64,000 nucleotides of DNA from Craterostigma plantagineum (GCA_027422505.1 JAPQWV010000327.1:62001-126000); one strand, 5' to 3'. Positions 10,614-22,716 are shown, counted from the first letter of the stretch. Numbers and translations: made by a program. The notes: generated by a model from the letters alone, not told the origin.

Positions 10614-11266
10614 TAACGCATTATAGAGAAATATTCATATTAAAGTCGACATCCATTGAATAATAAATATTTGTGCGAAAATAATAATGGGCCTCGTTAC
10701 AAACTGAAAAATACTTGAATTTTGTAAGAATCAACAAGGCTTTACTAAATAATTGTTCACGTTAGCCGAATTATTGATTTGAGAGATTTTATTTTGGTGA
10801 AATTCATTCATGTTGTCCAAGAAGAAGGGGACAAGCCGAAGATGGACGAAATAATGAATGAATGTCATGGAATTCGAATCATGTTTAGCAAGTTCAGGAA
10901 AATATATGCTTGAACACGAAAACTATTAGTATGCTACGTTAAAGAAAACACACACAAATATTTCGCTGACGTGGCCCAACTGCGGCTAATGAGGCCACGT
11001 GGACCACCTATCACGTGCTGAGATTTTAGTATGATTGACCGAACTTCCACGTGGATAATTAGCCACCGTAGGCAGGAATGGAATTATTTCTTTATTCCTT
11101 TCGCATCCGTTATTTCTTGAAACTTTAAACTGATATTTCTGAATTAATCATATGAATTCTCATTGTATTTTTCTTCTGGAGGAAATGTTATTGGGTTAGA
11201 TATTTGACGTGTTCTCACGTTCGATTTTCCAGTGATAAAGACGTATGCTTAACCTACTTCCTATTA
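10614..11266. other. Intergenic, nothing recognised
   Basis: AT-rich. Contains a CACGTG box at about 11012, but no gene was found to attach it to. Confidence 0.4.
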
Positions 11267-11621
11267 GGGGTGTTCATCGGTCGGTTCGGTTCGGTTTTCA
11301 AATTTCGTGGTTTTCCGGTTTTCGCTTTTACGTATGCTTAATCCGATATCCGACCGTTTTAATTTGGTTCGTTTTTTATAATTCGGTTCGATTTTTTGTT
11401 AAGAATTTAATATCAACAAAAAAAATATTATGAGCAGAAAATACATAAAACGATAGGAATTTATTATGAGTTTTTCAATTTTTCGATTTTACGTATGCTT
11501 AATCAGATATCCGAACCGTTTTAATTTGGTTCGGTTTTTTATAATTCGGTTCGGTTTTTTTTTTTCGATTCGATATTTTGGTTAGGAATTTAATATCAAC
11601 AAAAAAATATTATTATGAGCT
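11267..11621. repeat. Truncated hAT-like terminus with internal tandem duplication
   Basis: The left end TAGGGGTGTTCATCGGTCGG resembles common non-autonomous hAT termini, but no matching right end is present. Inside, a unit of about 115-140 bp occurs twice (11321-11435 and 11481-11620). Both copies share TTTTACGTATGCTTAATC, GTTTTAATTTGGTTCG and GAATTTAATATCAAC. Confidence 0.6.
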
Positions 11622-12282
11622 TCTAAACATTTTACGGAAATTACACATTCATGTAACAAAGGCTTTGATCATTTAGTCTTATTATTGTGGTCGCTTTCAA
11701 GTCTTAAATGGCATATTATTGTGATTGTATTTTTCTTTTTTTTTTTTTTGCTGTGTACTCAACAGAAAATGGAGACTATGATTGCCATACTTCGCCACAT
11801 GTGGTTTGGTGGGTGTGGGGATGGGAATCATACTCAAGTTGAAATTCTTGAAGTTATAATTTATATCCTACCTTTTTGTTAAATTTAAATAATACCAAAT
11901 GACTTTTGGAGTGCTACAAAAACATGACATTTGACCGGTAAACAATGGTTGGCCGGGAAGCTTACACGAATTTATATTAATATATAAAAAGTTTGTAATC
12001 GGAATTGTCAGATAAAATCAAATATAATATCACATCGTTGGACATATTATCAAACAATTTAAACTTGCCAGCAACAAATATAGTTCCTTGCCTTGATGAA
12101 ATTGTATTTTTTTTTTGTTTCCACTTGTCTGCACGTGAGCAAGTCCTAGGGAATATGCACATGAATTTGCATATTCAATTTATATAAATAATCGATTAGA
12201 TTTCTATAACATAAAATGTAAACATTCAAAAAATGTAGAATGGCAAAGATCAAAACGAGATACAAACTTGGTCTTTGGCTCG
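11622..12282. other. Intergenic, nothing recognised
   Basis: AT-rich with short T runs. The small open frames carry no domain. Confidence 0.4.
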
Positions 12283-12290
12283 GCTGCACT

Positions 12291-12847
12291 TAGTGTTGCA
12301 AACGAATCGAACTTTTTTGGTTCGATTCGCGATTCGATTCGAAATTTTAAGATTCGAATTCGAATATTTAGAATACGAATCCGAATAAGAATATTGTTTT
12401 TTATTCGAGAAATATACGAATACGAATACGAAATCACAATATTCAATTCGAAAATTAATCCAATTTTTCGGTTCGAATAATATAAAATAAATAATAGTAT
12501 AATGTATATTCGCATATAATATATGATAACTCACTAAAACATTTAAACATAATATGTTATAATTCAATATGTCTAATTCAATATATATTTAAATATAATT
12601 TATTATAATTCAATATATATTTTAAATATAACATAGTTTATATTTTATTAAATAGAAAACGAATGATGACTTTGAATACAAATATTCGATATTCGATTCG
12701 AATATTCGAGAAAATATTCGAATTCGAATAAGAATCGACTTCATGATTCGATTAAATATTCGAATATTCATATTTGTACTCGATTGTCATCCGAATACGA
12801 ATAGAATATTGCGATATTCGACTCGATTCGATTCGTTTGCAACCATA
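12291..12847. mobile_element. Non-autonomous hAT-type element with 8-bp TSD
   Basis: Element of 557 bp with ends TAGTGTTGCAAACGAATCGAA and the complement of TTCGATTCGTTTGCAACCATA. It is flanked by perfect GCTGCACT duplications (12283-12290, 12848-12855). The interior is simple ATTCGAATA-type sequence, so open frames here are not genes. Confidence 0.87.
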
Positions 12848-12855
12848 GCTGCACT

Positions 12856-13737
12856 TCACAAGATCCTAAATTTATTTCCTCGACGAGTACTAATCCTTTC
12901 TTATTTCCAAACGAACGAAGGTTACGAAAAAATATGTGAAGCCCTTTTCTATTCCCGACAGTAAATAAACGATAAATCGCGATAATTAAAAATCGAAACT
13001 TTTTATTCCATGGCATGTTAAATTGATGTAAAGCAGCGTCGATATGATTATACTTAGCCTGAATTCAATTAAATATCTATATATGTATCATTTAAATTTG
13101 GTGAAAATAGTCCCATGTCTTGGCAGTATATGCACTTTATTCACATGATTCATTTGAACTTTTAGTTGGACCCCAAAATCTACCCAACGTAAGAATCCAA
13201 TTTTAATTTAGTTTAGATTTGAAAGTTTCCCTTGCACCTAACTTGTCACTTGTGAATAACCGACCAAAGAGTCGTCGAGTTAGATATTTTATTTCGCAAA
13301 TTATCGTTGTTACGGTATACTGCAAAACATATATCTTGTGTAAAAGAATCGGCAAGTTAAATTGCTCGGGTATCATATAATATATATTGTAGTGACTAAT
13401 TAATCCATTGTTTAACTGCAAGCCCTTCCTTACATCAAAGATCTTTCTCAAATCCAATCCAAGAATTTCCACAAAGAAAGAATAGTAAAATCTTTTCTTT
13501 TTATTATAAGGTGATAGTGATATATAAAGAAATATATTTCACTACCATCCCCGAAACCTCCCTCCAGCAAGAACACCAATTGGCAACCTCTTTTGCTCCA
13601 CCAAACAATCTCGTCGTTTCTTCCTCTTCGTTCCCAACTGCATATAAAAAAAAAATCTTTACGGTAGATCTAAATTCGATTTCTTCTTTGTAGAAGTAAG
13701 CTAATAGCAGTGGTAAAGTTAGGTGTTGGGGCAAAAA
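12856..13737. promoter_or_regulatory. Upstream region and TATA box of NTT
   Basis: No gene. TATATAAA at 13521-13528 lies about 210 bp before the NTT start codon and is a plausible TATA box. The ATG at 13738 is the first in-frame methionine; the TAG before it closes the frame. Confidence 0.5.
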
Positions 13738-16045
13738 ATGCAAGGCGTTCTTCAATCGAAAGGGCTTCTCTCACTACCTTCAAACCCCAAAGGGAGGTCT
13801 TTTGTTCAGCAACCATCTCATGGTTTAAGGTACAGATTCAACCCCATAAGCCCCTTGTCAAAACTTAACCTGTCACCTTTGTCCGTTGATGGGCTTTCGA
13901 AAAAATTCCAAGCTTCAAACGGTCGATTGAAGAAAAATTCGTTCATAGTCAAAGCCGAGGCTGCTGCAGCTGATGGGTTGTACGGAGATAAAGAACCTTC
14001 ACCACCTAAGATTTTGGGTATCGAGTTGGTGACGCTCAAGAAAATTATACCCCTTGGGCTGATGTTCTTCTGTATCCTATTTAACTACACAATTCTGAGG
14101 GATACAAAGGATGTCTTGGTGGTGACAGCAAAAGGTTCGAGCGCTGAGATCATACCTTTCTTGAAAACGTGGGTGAATTTGCCCATGGCTATTGGGTTTA
14201 TGCTTCTGTACACAAAGATGGCTGATGCGTTGCCCAAGCAGGCGCTTTTCTACAGCGTGATCGTTCCCTTTATCGCCTTTTTCGGGGCGTTTGGGTTCGT
14301 GCTGTATCCTCTTAGCGAGTACTTTCACCCCACGGCTTTCGCTGATAAGCTTCTGAACATCTTAGGTCCAAGGTTTCTTGGACCACTTGCGATTATGAGG
14401 ATATGGAGTTTCTGCTTGTTCTACGTCATGGCTGAGCTTTGGGGGAGTGTTGTCATCTCTGTTCTGTTCTGGGGATTTGCCAATCAGGTGAACTTGACTT
14501 CTGAGTTTTAGTAAATAGCAGCTCTGTTTTGTACTCATGACTTGGAATTATCTGTTATGGGGCTCTCAGTTGCTGAAACAATCATAGTTTCCATGTCTTG
14601 ATCTTATCCCAATGTTTCTCTGAGGTGATAATAAGCGTCTTAAAATGAGCTACGTACCCCTGTTTTGCAGATTACCACAGTTGATGAAGCCAAGAAATTT
14701 TACCCTCTGTTTGGCCTCGGAGCGAACGTGGCCCTCGTTTTCTCAGGTCGAACGGTGAAGTACTTCTCTCAGCTGCGAGAAAACCTCGGCCCAGGCGTCG
14801 ATGGCTGGGCTGTATCCTTGAAGGGAATGATGAGCATCGTCGTAGGGATGGGGCTAGCGATATGCTTCCTCTATTGGTGGGTCAACCGTAATGTCCCGGC
14901 CCCTACACGCAGTCTCAAGAAAAAGGTAATAACAACAAGAACAAACATTCATTTGATTGCAAGAAGTTTCGAAGCTGTGTAGAGATTACATTTTTGTACC
15001 CTTTTTCTTTCAGGAGAAGCCTAAAATGGGGACAATGGAGAGCTTGAAGTTCTTGGTATCGTCAAAGTACATCAGAGACTTAGCGACTTTAGTGGTGGCT
15101 TACGGTATCAGCATCAACCTCGTCGAAGTCACATGGAAATCGAAGCTCAAAGCCCAGGTAATAAAAATCAAACCTTTATCACTTTCCCCCCCTCCAATTT
15201 CCTGCATCCTCGCTGATTTTTACGCCACCCAATTTGACGCAGTTTCCAACGCCAAACGCATACTCGTCGTTCATGGGCGATTTCTCGACTGCCACTGGGG
15301 TAGCGACCTTCACAATGATGCTCTTAAGCCAATGGATCTTCAACAAGTATGGCTGGGGAGTTGCAGCAAAGATTACGCCCACCGTTTTGCTTCTGACAGG
15401 CGTTGGCTTCTTCTCCTTAATACTCTTCGGCGACCCCTTCGCACCCGCCCTGGCAAACTTCGGCTTGACTCCCCTCTTAGCAGCTGTATACGTCGGCGCA
15501 TTGCAGAACATCTTCAGCAAGAGCGCAAAGTACAGCCTTTTCGATCCATGCAAGGAGATGGCCTACATTCCTCTAGACGAGGACACTAAGGTAATTTTCT
15601 TCTTGTCTTCTACTTGGACATTTCTTCGAACGGTTTCAGTGCTGCAATCTTTGGCGCTCTTTCACATCAGGTGAAAGGCAAGGCTGCGATCGACGTCGTC
15701 TGCAACCCACTGGGGAAGTCGGGCGGTGCCCTAATCCAGCAATTCATGATCTTAACGTTTGGCTCCCTTGCGAATTCGACGCCCTACCTCGGAGGAATTC
15801 TCCTAGTGATCGTTTTAGCATGGCTGGGAGCTGCCAAGTCGCTGGACGCTCAGTTCACTGCTCTGAGGCAAGAAGAGGAGATTGAGAAGGAGATGGAGAG
15901 AGCCGCCGCTGTTAAAGTCCCAGTACTCTCTTCTCCCAAGGATGGCGATGGAAACGGGTCGGTCGGCGCCGGGTCGGGTTCGGGTCAGAGCGGATCTGCT
16001 GGGAGTGCTTCGTCGGAGTCGTCTTCCTCTCCTAGGAACGCTTGA
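13738..16045 (+). CDS. NTT1: Plastid ATP/ADP translocase (NTT family)
   Basis: Imports cytosolic ATP into plastids in exchange for ADP across the inner envelope. Five exons: 13738-14487, 14671-14925, 15014-15157, 15243-15590, 15671-16045, giving 623 residues, the usual family length. Residues 1 to about 75 form a Ser/Arg-rich transit peptide with few acidic residues. Then comes the TLC-type translocase with about 11-12 membrane spans. Recognisable blocks are KKIIPLGLMFFCILFNYTIL, RDTKDVLVVTAKGSSAEIIP, MRIWSFCLFYVMAELWGSVV, ITTVDEAKKFYPLFGLGANV, NPLGKSGGALIQQF and a charged tail. All joins are GT-AG and in frame. The tail is Gly/Ser-rich, as in other plant NTTs. Converges on the dioxygenase gene. 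Whether it is NTT1 or NTT2 cannot be told here. Confidence 0.96.
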
Positions 16046-16358
16046 TTTGCAGTATATTCATCATCTCTTGCATTGCCATATTCGTAGTTTCGCCGACAAC
16101 TTTTAGGGAATAAAAGGCTGTTTTATCGTGTGAAGTGTGAAATGGGAAGAAATAGTAAATTGCATAAGCGAACAAAACACGACAAACTTAGCAGCTTTAT
16201 CTTGTTCATTCTAGTGAAACTGTGAACTGCTGTAATAGTATTTTACAGTGCTCGAGAGAAGACAAGACGATGAAGTTAACAGTACTTTACACACACACGC
16301 GTACACGCATTTGTTGACAACGAACAAACGCAGTTGGAAATATTAGATTCTTCAGGGA
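16046..16358. other. Shared 3' space between convergent NTT and dioxygenase
   Basis: Holds both 3' UTRs. No other element seen. Confidence 0.5.
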
Positions 16359-17490
16359 TCAACGAACACCGCAAAACGCCTCGATTGCGCCCGACATTTT
16401 AACCCCGCCTTCTTTGCAGAATTCGAGGAACTCGAGGTTGCTGAAGGAGTTGAACTTCAGCGGATGTTCGTCGTCGACGAGCTCCTCGGGCACCTGAAGA
16501 ACTCCTCGGACGAAAGTGAACGACCCAACTGAATACTTGTCTCTGTTTCCCTCATATGCTATCACCTTGTGCAGAGGACAATATAGCCTTCCATTACTCC
16601 ACGCCTAAAATGAACCAAGAAATGATCAAGAAACGTTCTCCAAGACTGCAGTAGTAAATCACGGTAGGCCCTTTTCTTTCTTACCATGAGCGCTTCGCCT
16701 ACTATGACGACGAAGGAAGAAGGAAAAGGGTCGTAGTCTATCCAATCACCATCCCTAGTTTGTATCTGCAGACCTCTGACTTGATTGGTACTAACGACGG
16801 CCATGAAGCTCTTGTCTCTGTGAGGGACGAGCCCAATTGAATCTTTATTACCGTGATCCTCTTCACCTGATGACATCGGCGGCGGCTTGTACTTCATAAG
16901 CCTCATCGGATAAATCAACGATTCCATCAACGGCTCATAATGCTTCTCGTCCAAGCCGTAGCTTGTGAGCAGCATTTTCATCACAGTTTGGTGCACTTCT
17001 GCTGATTCCTTACAGTACGAGTTTATTGCGTCGCTGTTTTACCAATCACATCATCAGAACGTTCAAATCTATCATTACAAAATCAAGAACTCATAAAAAC
17101 GGTGTACACATACCGAAATTTATCATATCCATGGGGCCACATGAGGTTGGCGAACATATCTGCGCCTTCGAGTGTATAACAGTCTTCAATGCCACAGTAT
17201 TCGAACAAAGGCATCATCTGAAAATTCCCGCCATAGCCCAGCCCTGGGACTGGGCAAGTGTACTGCTTCTTTGTTTCGAGGGGTAGATCGAACAACTCTT
17301 TCATTAAGCCGAACATTTCGCCGTTTATCCTTGGCCTTGGCTTTTCGTAGGACACTACGAAGCACCCGTGAGATTCGAGGGCATTCCTTACCGAATTGGA
17401 GATCGATTTCCAGGAAGTCGTGGTGGAGTTCGTGTTCGATTCGGTGAACTTTATTACAGGGAGCTGCTGAGGTTGTGCATGAGAACCCAT
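16359..17490 (-). CDS. AOP-like 2-oxoglutarate/Fe(II)-dependent dioxygenase
   Basis: Three exons on the minus strand (17490-17114, 17033-16685, 16604-16359) encode 323 residues. The DIOX_N domain begins LPVIKF and contains SHGCFVVSYEK and ELFDLPLETKKQYT. The oxygenase core has the iron ligands H-x-D in VPHRDKSF and a distal His in CPLHKVIAYEG. The 2-oxoglutarate-binding R-x-S position reads K-Y-S in NRDKYSVGSF, where relatives have R-Y-S. The C-terminus ALxAFCGV-type ending matches AOP proteins of glucosinolate fame, but close AOP-like genes occur in all angiosperms with unknown substrates. Joins are GT-AG and in frame (KF|R-DAINS, ALM|AWSNGR). Convergent with NTT. Substrate unknown. Confidence 0.9.
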
Positions 17491-18329
17491 TAATTTGATT
17501 GCTGCAGATATGCTAATTCTTGTTTATGTTTCAAGAATTGCTGAAGATATGCAGAGAACTAGGGTTTTTTCGGGGGTTTGATGAGTGCTTCGTCACTTAG
17601 GCTCATGGCTGCAAGAACTCTCCGTTTTTATTAGGACATACGTAAGATAACTAAGACGAGGACTAAAACGTCGTCGAATCATTTAGAAAAATAGATAATG
17701 AAATAACTAAATGACAAACCAATCTGAATATTTAAAGATAGGGTCATGATCCCTCACGTCAAATTAACACGAATTAAAGTAACTGGCTGTGATTATCTGG
17801 TCCTAATATCCCACCATAAGTAAGTAATTAGACAATAATTTTCAAGGCCTCAATGTATTGGTTGACCGTACAATGGACCACAAATGATGATGCACCGATC
17901 TCGTCACTGTTGTCTTATTCATTTCGGATGGGCATCTAAATGATATTTAATCTGAATTATTAGCAATCCGATCTTAGCGATCACTAAAAAGATACATGTA
18001 TATAACCAAAGATCAATTCGTATGTGTTTCCATCAGATGATTACTGAAGATCTTGCCAAGTTGTGTGGTCCTTGCATAGTTGGTACTGTAGTATGTGGCT
18101 TGCTTGTGCTATAAATTTAAATTACTAAGTTATCTTTGATTATGTCACGATTATGTCTTTTGGGTTGCATGTTTGTTTCCTAGGAGGGGGCCAATCGAAC
18201 GTAAAGAAAACTAAACTGAGAGTGTAGGCTTAAAGCTAAGATATATTGAAGCCCAAAGTTATTTAGTTCTCAGTTTCAAAATTGAGTCAAAGATAAATAG
18301 AGTAATGTTTACTTTTTTCGACAACTTGT
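17491..18329. other. Intergenic upstream of the dioxygenase; nothing recognised
   Basis: Includes the minus-strand promoter of the dioxygenase. No gene or repeat ends recognised. Confidence 0.4.
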
Positions 18330-18413
18330 GGGGTGGTGGCGCAGTTGGCTAGCGCGTAGGTCTCATAGCGTCTGAGTTATCCTGAGGTCGAGAGTTCGAG
18401 CCTCTCTCACCCC
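18330..18413 (+). tRNA. Elongator tRNA-Met (CAU) with 11-nt intron
   Basis: Folds as a nuclear tRNA. The acceptor strand GGGGTGG pairs with TCACCCC. The D arm is GCGC...GCGC and the anticodon CAT is at 18364-18366. The T arm GAGAG-TTCGAGC-CTCTC is intact. An intron GCGTCTGAGTT (18368-18378) follows the base 3' of the anticodon, the standard position; plant elongator tRNA-Met genes are known to carry introns. A-box (TGGCGCAGTTGG) and B-box (GGTTCGA-like AGTTCGAGCC) promoters are present. The discriminator A is at 18414, and a T-run terminator (18420-18426) follows. Confidence 0.95.
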
Positions 18414-18666
18414 ATATTGCTTTTTTATTTTTCTACTTTTAAGTATATATAAATGGTATAAAAATCTATAATTTAAAGAAAAAAAAAAAAGAAGTCTTTG
18501 ACATTTTGCATGACTTACGACATAATTTAAGGCTACGTTTTCATGCACCAAAATATATCCACCACTGCCCGAATTTCATTACCATCGACTTTTACTTATA
18601 ATGAGCCCAATTTTTCAGAATGCACAAACCTACCCTATTGGAATACTTCAAAATACAGAGAAACAC
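18414..18666. other. tRNA 3' flank, A-rich
   Basis: Pol III T-run terminator, then an A-run at about 18475-18490. No gene. Confidence 0.4.
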
Positions 18667-19162
18667 TAGAGTTGTCAAAATGCGCCGAGCCCGTCGGGTT
18701 GGGATGATCAATTCCGGGCCCGTTTAAAAGCGGGCCGAAACGGGCCAGTCCGTTTGGGCCGCGGGTTGATGCGGGTCGGGGCGGGCTGGCCCGCCAGTGA
18801 TTTTTTTATTTTTAATAATTATGTATATATATTATATACAATTTCGTATGCTAAATATTAATAAATAATATTTGTTAGTAATTAAATATAATTGATTTAG
18901 TTATGAACTTATATAATTCATAAAATAATTTACGAAATTTCGTTAATTATTCCAACATATATTATTAATAAAAATATTATTTGAAAAAAAAAACACAAAT
19001 AACGGGTTGGCCCGCCAACTCGCCAACCCGATGCGGGGCGGGCCAGGCTACTAGGTTAGTAGCCCGTTATGTTGGTGGGCTGACCCGCCCCGACCCGTTT
19101 AATGGCGGGTTGAGAGGGGGAGGGGGCGGGCCGGGGCAGCGCGGGCCCGCTTGACAACTCTA
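18667..19162. mobile_element. Non-autonomous hAT-type element, GC-rich ends
   Basis: Element of about 496 bp with perfect 12-bp inverted ends TAGAGTTGTCAA/TTGACAACTCTA and subterminal GGGCC/CCCGC repeats. Flanks AGAAACAC and AGAAGCAC match at 7 of 8 bases if one A is shared with the end, so the duplication has one change. Non-coding. Confidence 0.72.
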
Positions 19163-19725
19163 GAAGCACACATATAACAATGAGAAAACGATATGCAATA
19201 ATTTAACACATTTCTATTTATAACAACGATGCATTACACGAGCCAATTGACTTTTTCTGACGGAAGAATCACGGGCCAGAATAAATACACACGTATTATT
19301 CGTCCCTGATGATTAATATTTAATATTAATCATTCTACCACTCGATCCTATCCTATTACGTAACAAATTTCTTCATTTAAATTAAAATCTGAAATTTTTC
19401 CGTGATAAAAACCGCTAGAAAAGCCAGAAAAACCATCACATGTCTGATCAAACTTTCGAGTCCGCAGTTTTCTTTGGCACTCAACTCTAAGTCCCATAGA
19501 ATCGCAGAATTTTTAAGTAACCTCTGTTAATATATTCTTGAAAGTATAAAAATGCATGCGTTTTTCTCATATAATAAAACAAGGAAAACAGACCAACTGG
19601 CTAATCACATGACTGATAAGGGGAGAGCTTTTCTGTGCGTGTATATATACATTCGACACTTTTGAGAGTTTTTCTTATTACAATCTAAGCAAAGCTTTCT
19701 TTCTCGATAAGCAGAAGGTAATAAG
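19163..19725. promoter_or_regulatory. Upstream region and TATA box of the thionin-like gene
   Basis: TATATATAC at 19642-19650 lies 76 bp before the start codon, a convincing TATA position with a short leader. Confidence 0.55.
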
Positions 19726-20201
19726 ATGGCAAGGAAACTGGCCATGTTGCTCGTAGTAGTTATGGTTGTCGGCTTAATGCAGACAGAGAAGTCCTATGCT
19801 TCCTTCAAAGACTGCTACACCAAATGCTTCATTACGTGCATGATTAATCCTGCCCAGAATCTCTGCAACTGCACCACTCACTGTTTGAAAGATTGCATCT
19901 TTTCTGATATTCTTCCCAAGGAGGAAGATTCAGAATCGGACAACAACCTGGGATTCTGCAAACTGGGCTGCGCCTTTTCCACCTGCATGGGTTTCAGCAC
20001 CAAGAACAAGCCCAGTAAGCCTTTGTTTCTTTTTTATTTTTTTCTCTTGATTAGACATGAAAGGGCAATATATGTCATCTGTATAAGTAATTATATGAAC
20101 AATTAATGAGCTATGATATATCTTCAGACGGAGATAAGATGAACAACTGTGTGGGATCTTGCTCGGACAAGTGTACGGAGAGCTACAGTACTTCACCTTA
20201 G
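19726..20201 (+). CDS. Secreted thionin-like cysteine-rich protein
   Basis: Two exons (19726-20014 and 20128-20201; join A|AC in frame) encode 120 residues. Residues 1 to about 25 are a signal peptide with a valine/leucine core ending near SYAS. The mature part has repeated Cys pairs spaced as in plant thionin-like proteins: KDCYTKCFITC, LCNCTTHCLKDC, FCKLGCAFSTC and, from exon 2, NCVGSCSDKC, with an acidic linker. Members are small secreted peptides of the thionin-like group; some relatives are antimicrobial, many have no known role. No toxicity is claimed for this one. The TATA box is close upstream. Confidence 0.85.
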
Positions 20202-22345
20202 ACGGCCCATGGAATGGACCTCCATCCCTTCTTCACATTGGATTATTACTTATTATTATTATTAATGATACTTTGTTATCATATCTCTATTATTATTTGG
20301 CTGATGGGCTATCGAATTTCGTTCAATGTAAGACTGTTAGAAAAGCCCCCTGTCATAACGGAGATTCTAATTTCTATTCTACTAAATAAATAACGTCACT
20401 TCTGCGTCATTGAGCCACCAGATAAATTGAGAAATGTAAAGTTCGCCCAAAATGTCCGACTACATCAATTCGGGTCGGGTCTCGTGAGATAAAAAGTCAA
20501 CGCCTGTGAAGAACATTAACAGCGTACTACATAGTACAGTTATAAATTTATAACACTATATAGTTAACCGTAGTGCGTAATGCATGCTTTCCAAGTTTCT
20601 TGAACATCGCATTCTATTAAGACTAATTAGAGGCGAGGAGGTACATAACTGTGGTCAACTTCTTTGATTATCAAGCTTTATTCAAAAGTTTTTACACAAA
20701 ACCTTTAATACATACACAGAGTTAGTTAAATGGAACACTCAACTGTAATAATTAGGCGTACTTTAATTAGGCACAAAAAAGTGTTGAAAACAAATAATGC
20801 AGAAGCTAAAAGAGAAGAAGAGATTGCTTATCAACGCAAATTGACACACGTTCCTTTCCTTCCATTTTATTAATTTGCTTTATGTCCTTTTTCTAATATA
20901 TTGTAGAGAAAAGAAGATGGAACTACTATAGCTTTCCCATATTACTGCCATTCCAAACCCTAGTTTCCTAAAATAAGGTCGTCAAAACTTTCCTCTCAAA
21001 ACGCAACTTGCTTTTACCTCCAATCCAAATGATCTCACATACTAGATCATTTCCTCCATAATATGACCTATTAGCTAATAGCATGTTACGTGTCGAACGA
21101 CTCATTTACGTGTTTTCGAAACCCGCACTTATTTGCTTTTTCGACTCCACGAAAGGAATTTGGACTAATCACAATATAACACGTTCCAAAGTGGAATAAT
21201 ATAGATATCGGGACAATGTTTTATATGATAATTTCAGACAATTAATTTGTATGTAAGTTTTATTTAGTGGGTGTAGATTGATTTTTCAATGGCTATCCTC
21301 CAAAGTTGGCTTGATTTATTTATAAGCAAATAAAGAGCGAAGTATAATGACCATGAGAGGGTTTTTTTCCTAAGTGTGCATCATGATTGCTTAGTACTCT
21401 ATCAGGAACATAGCCTTCCACTTTATATTCTATGAGATGGCATATTCCTTGGAATAAACTCCTTGCATTATCAGCAGGGAACTCAAAAGCAAAATGTTAG
21501 ATAATCAAACTCCAAGGCAAGTGCAGTGCACGTGCCATAAGGGAATATATATGGAATCTATAACAAAAACATCGACATCATGTTTAAGTATAATCATGTC
21601 TATGTTGATAACTGAACTGTCGAATGATCGGCGAAAGAAAACGTCGATTGCCATTTGACGTATAGGGTTTCAATAATATATATGATCTTCTGATGTAACA
21701 TTAATACTAAATCCTAAATGGTTAATGGTTGTTCATCTTCAATACGCTATTTGCGCGAATAAGAGCTCGACACGCAAAACTCTCTCTTTGAGTCTTCTTT
21801 GCAGTGTTTAGGACAATCGAAGTAATGTCATAAAAGTTGAAGGGTATATTCTCATGAAGAAGTGGCGCTTCCACGCCGAGAAGTTAAAGGTGTTTAAATA
21901 TGGTCCATCCATGGTGTCTCATTTTTGCTTCGAATCATCTTCGTTTAATGTATATGGATATTTTTCTATATCACCTCCTTTGACTTGTCGTCCTATGTAT
22001 TATAATCACACAAGCAAAAGCATCCACTATTTGCCGCATATCATGGAATCAACTACTTTTCGAAGAATTCTTTCTTTTTATTTTTTTGGAAAACCCCGAT
22101 TTGGGGAGTTTAACTTTGATTCGAACTCGAATTTGATGTCATTTCTTGCAGTGGTAGAATTCTAGGGTTAATTAACCTTAATGCCCCAAAGTTTGTAATG
22201 GAGAAGGGAGTATTCCATGGGATATTATCAGCACATTCCAATGTTCTATTTACAAAGTTTAAGAGCTAAGCTACAAATCTGAGAAAAATGCAAGGCAAAA
22301 TTGCAATAATGTGAAGATGAAGCAAACAAAAGCTTACTCAAAGTG
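20202..22345. other. 2.1-kb intergenic space, nothing recognised
   Basis: AT-rich DNA between the thionin-like gene and the Copia target site. The 103-codon frame at 21854-22165 has no domain or splice context and is not called as a gene. Confidence 0.45.
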
Positions 22346-22350
22346 TTATG

Positions 22351-22695
22351 TGTTAGGCCGATTTTATCCAACCTTGTACTGAATCAATGGATTAGTATTA
22401 CCTGATATGATGAATTACGGAAGCAATAAACGAAGTAATACCGATAGACGAATTGTAGAGTTGGAACGAGAGCGCGCGAGTTCTTCAGAAAAGTCGTCAA
22501 CTCAAATATGATTCAGCTACCCTAAACACTAATGTGTTTAGGGTATTTATACATATAAGCCCTAATGGGCTATCGGGCCCAATATTACTAATATGTCCAC
22601 AAGTCGGATATATTTACAATTAAGTCCTAGGGCGTAATTAAATTACAGAACATAGACTGATAATTAAATGAACACAATTAAAATAATCTCTAACA
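22351..22695 (-). repeat. 3' LTR of element A
   Basis: Starts TGTTAGGCCG, ends CTCTAACA. On the minus strand it holds TATAAATA (22551-22544), immediately followed by the hairpin CCCTAAACAC-ATTA-GTGTTTAGGG (22543-22520). Confidence 0.95.
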
Positions 22696-22707
22696 ATCTC
22701 CCCCTTT
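22696..22707 (-). promoter_or_regulatory. Polypurine tract of element A
   Basis: Minus-strand AAAGGGGGAGAT directly abuts the 3' LTR, the expected plus-strand primer site for reverse transcription. Confidence 0.85.
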
Positions 22708-22716
22708 GTGTTCATT

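Noticed and set aside
12204..12567. Overlapping open frames of 103-105 codons in both strands
   Set aside because: They are translations of simple ATTCGAAT sequence inside the hAT element at 12291-12847.
18363..18551. Minus-strand frame reading ...VREARTLDLRITQTL
   Set aside because: It is the complement of the tRNA-Met gene, a known source of false 'conserved' proteins.
21854..22165. 103-codon plus-strand frame
   Set aside because: No domain, no splice or promoter context and biased composition; probably chance.
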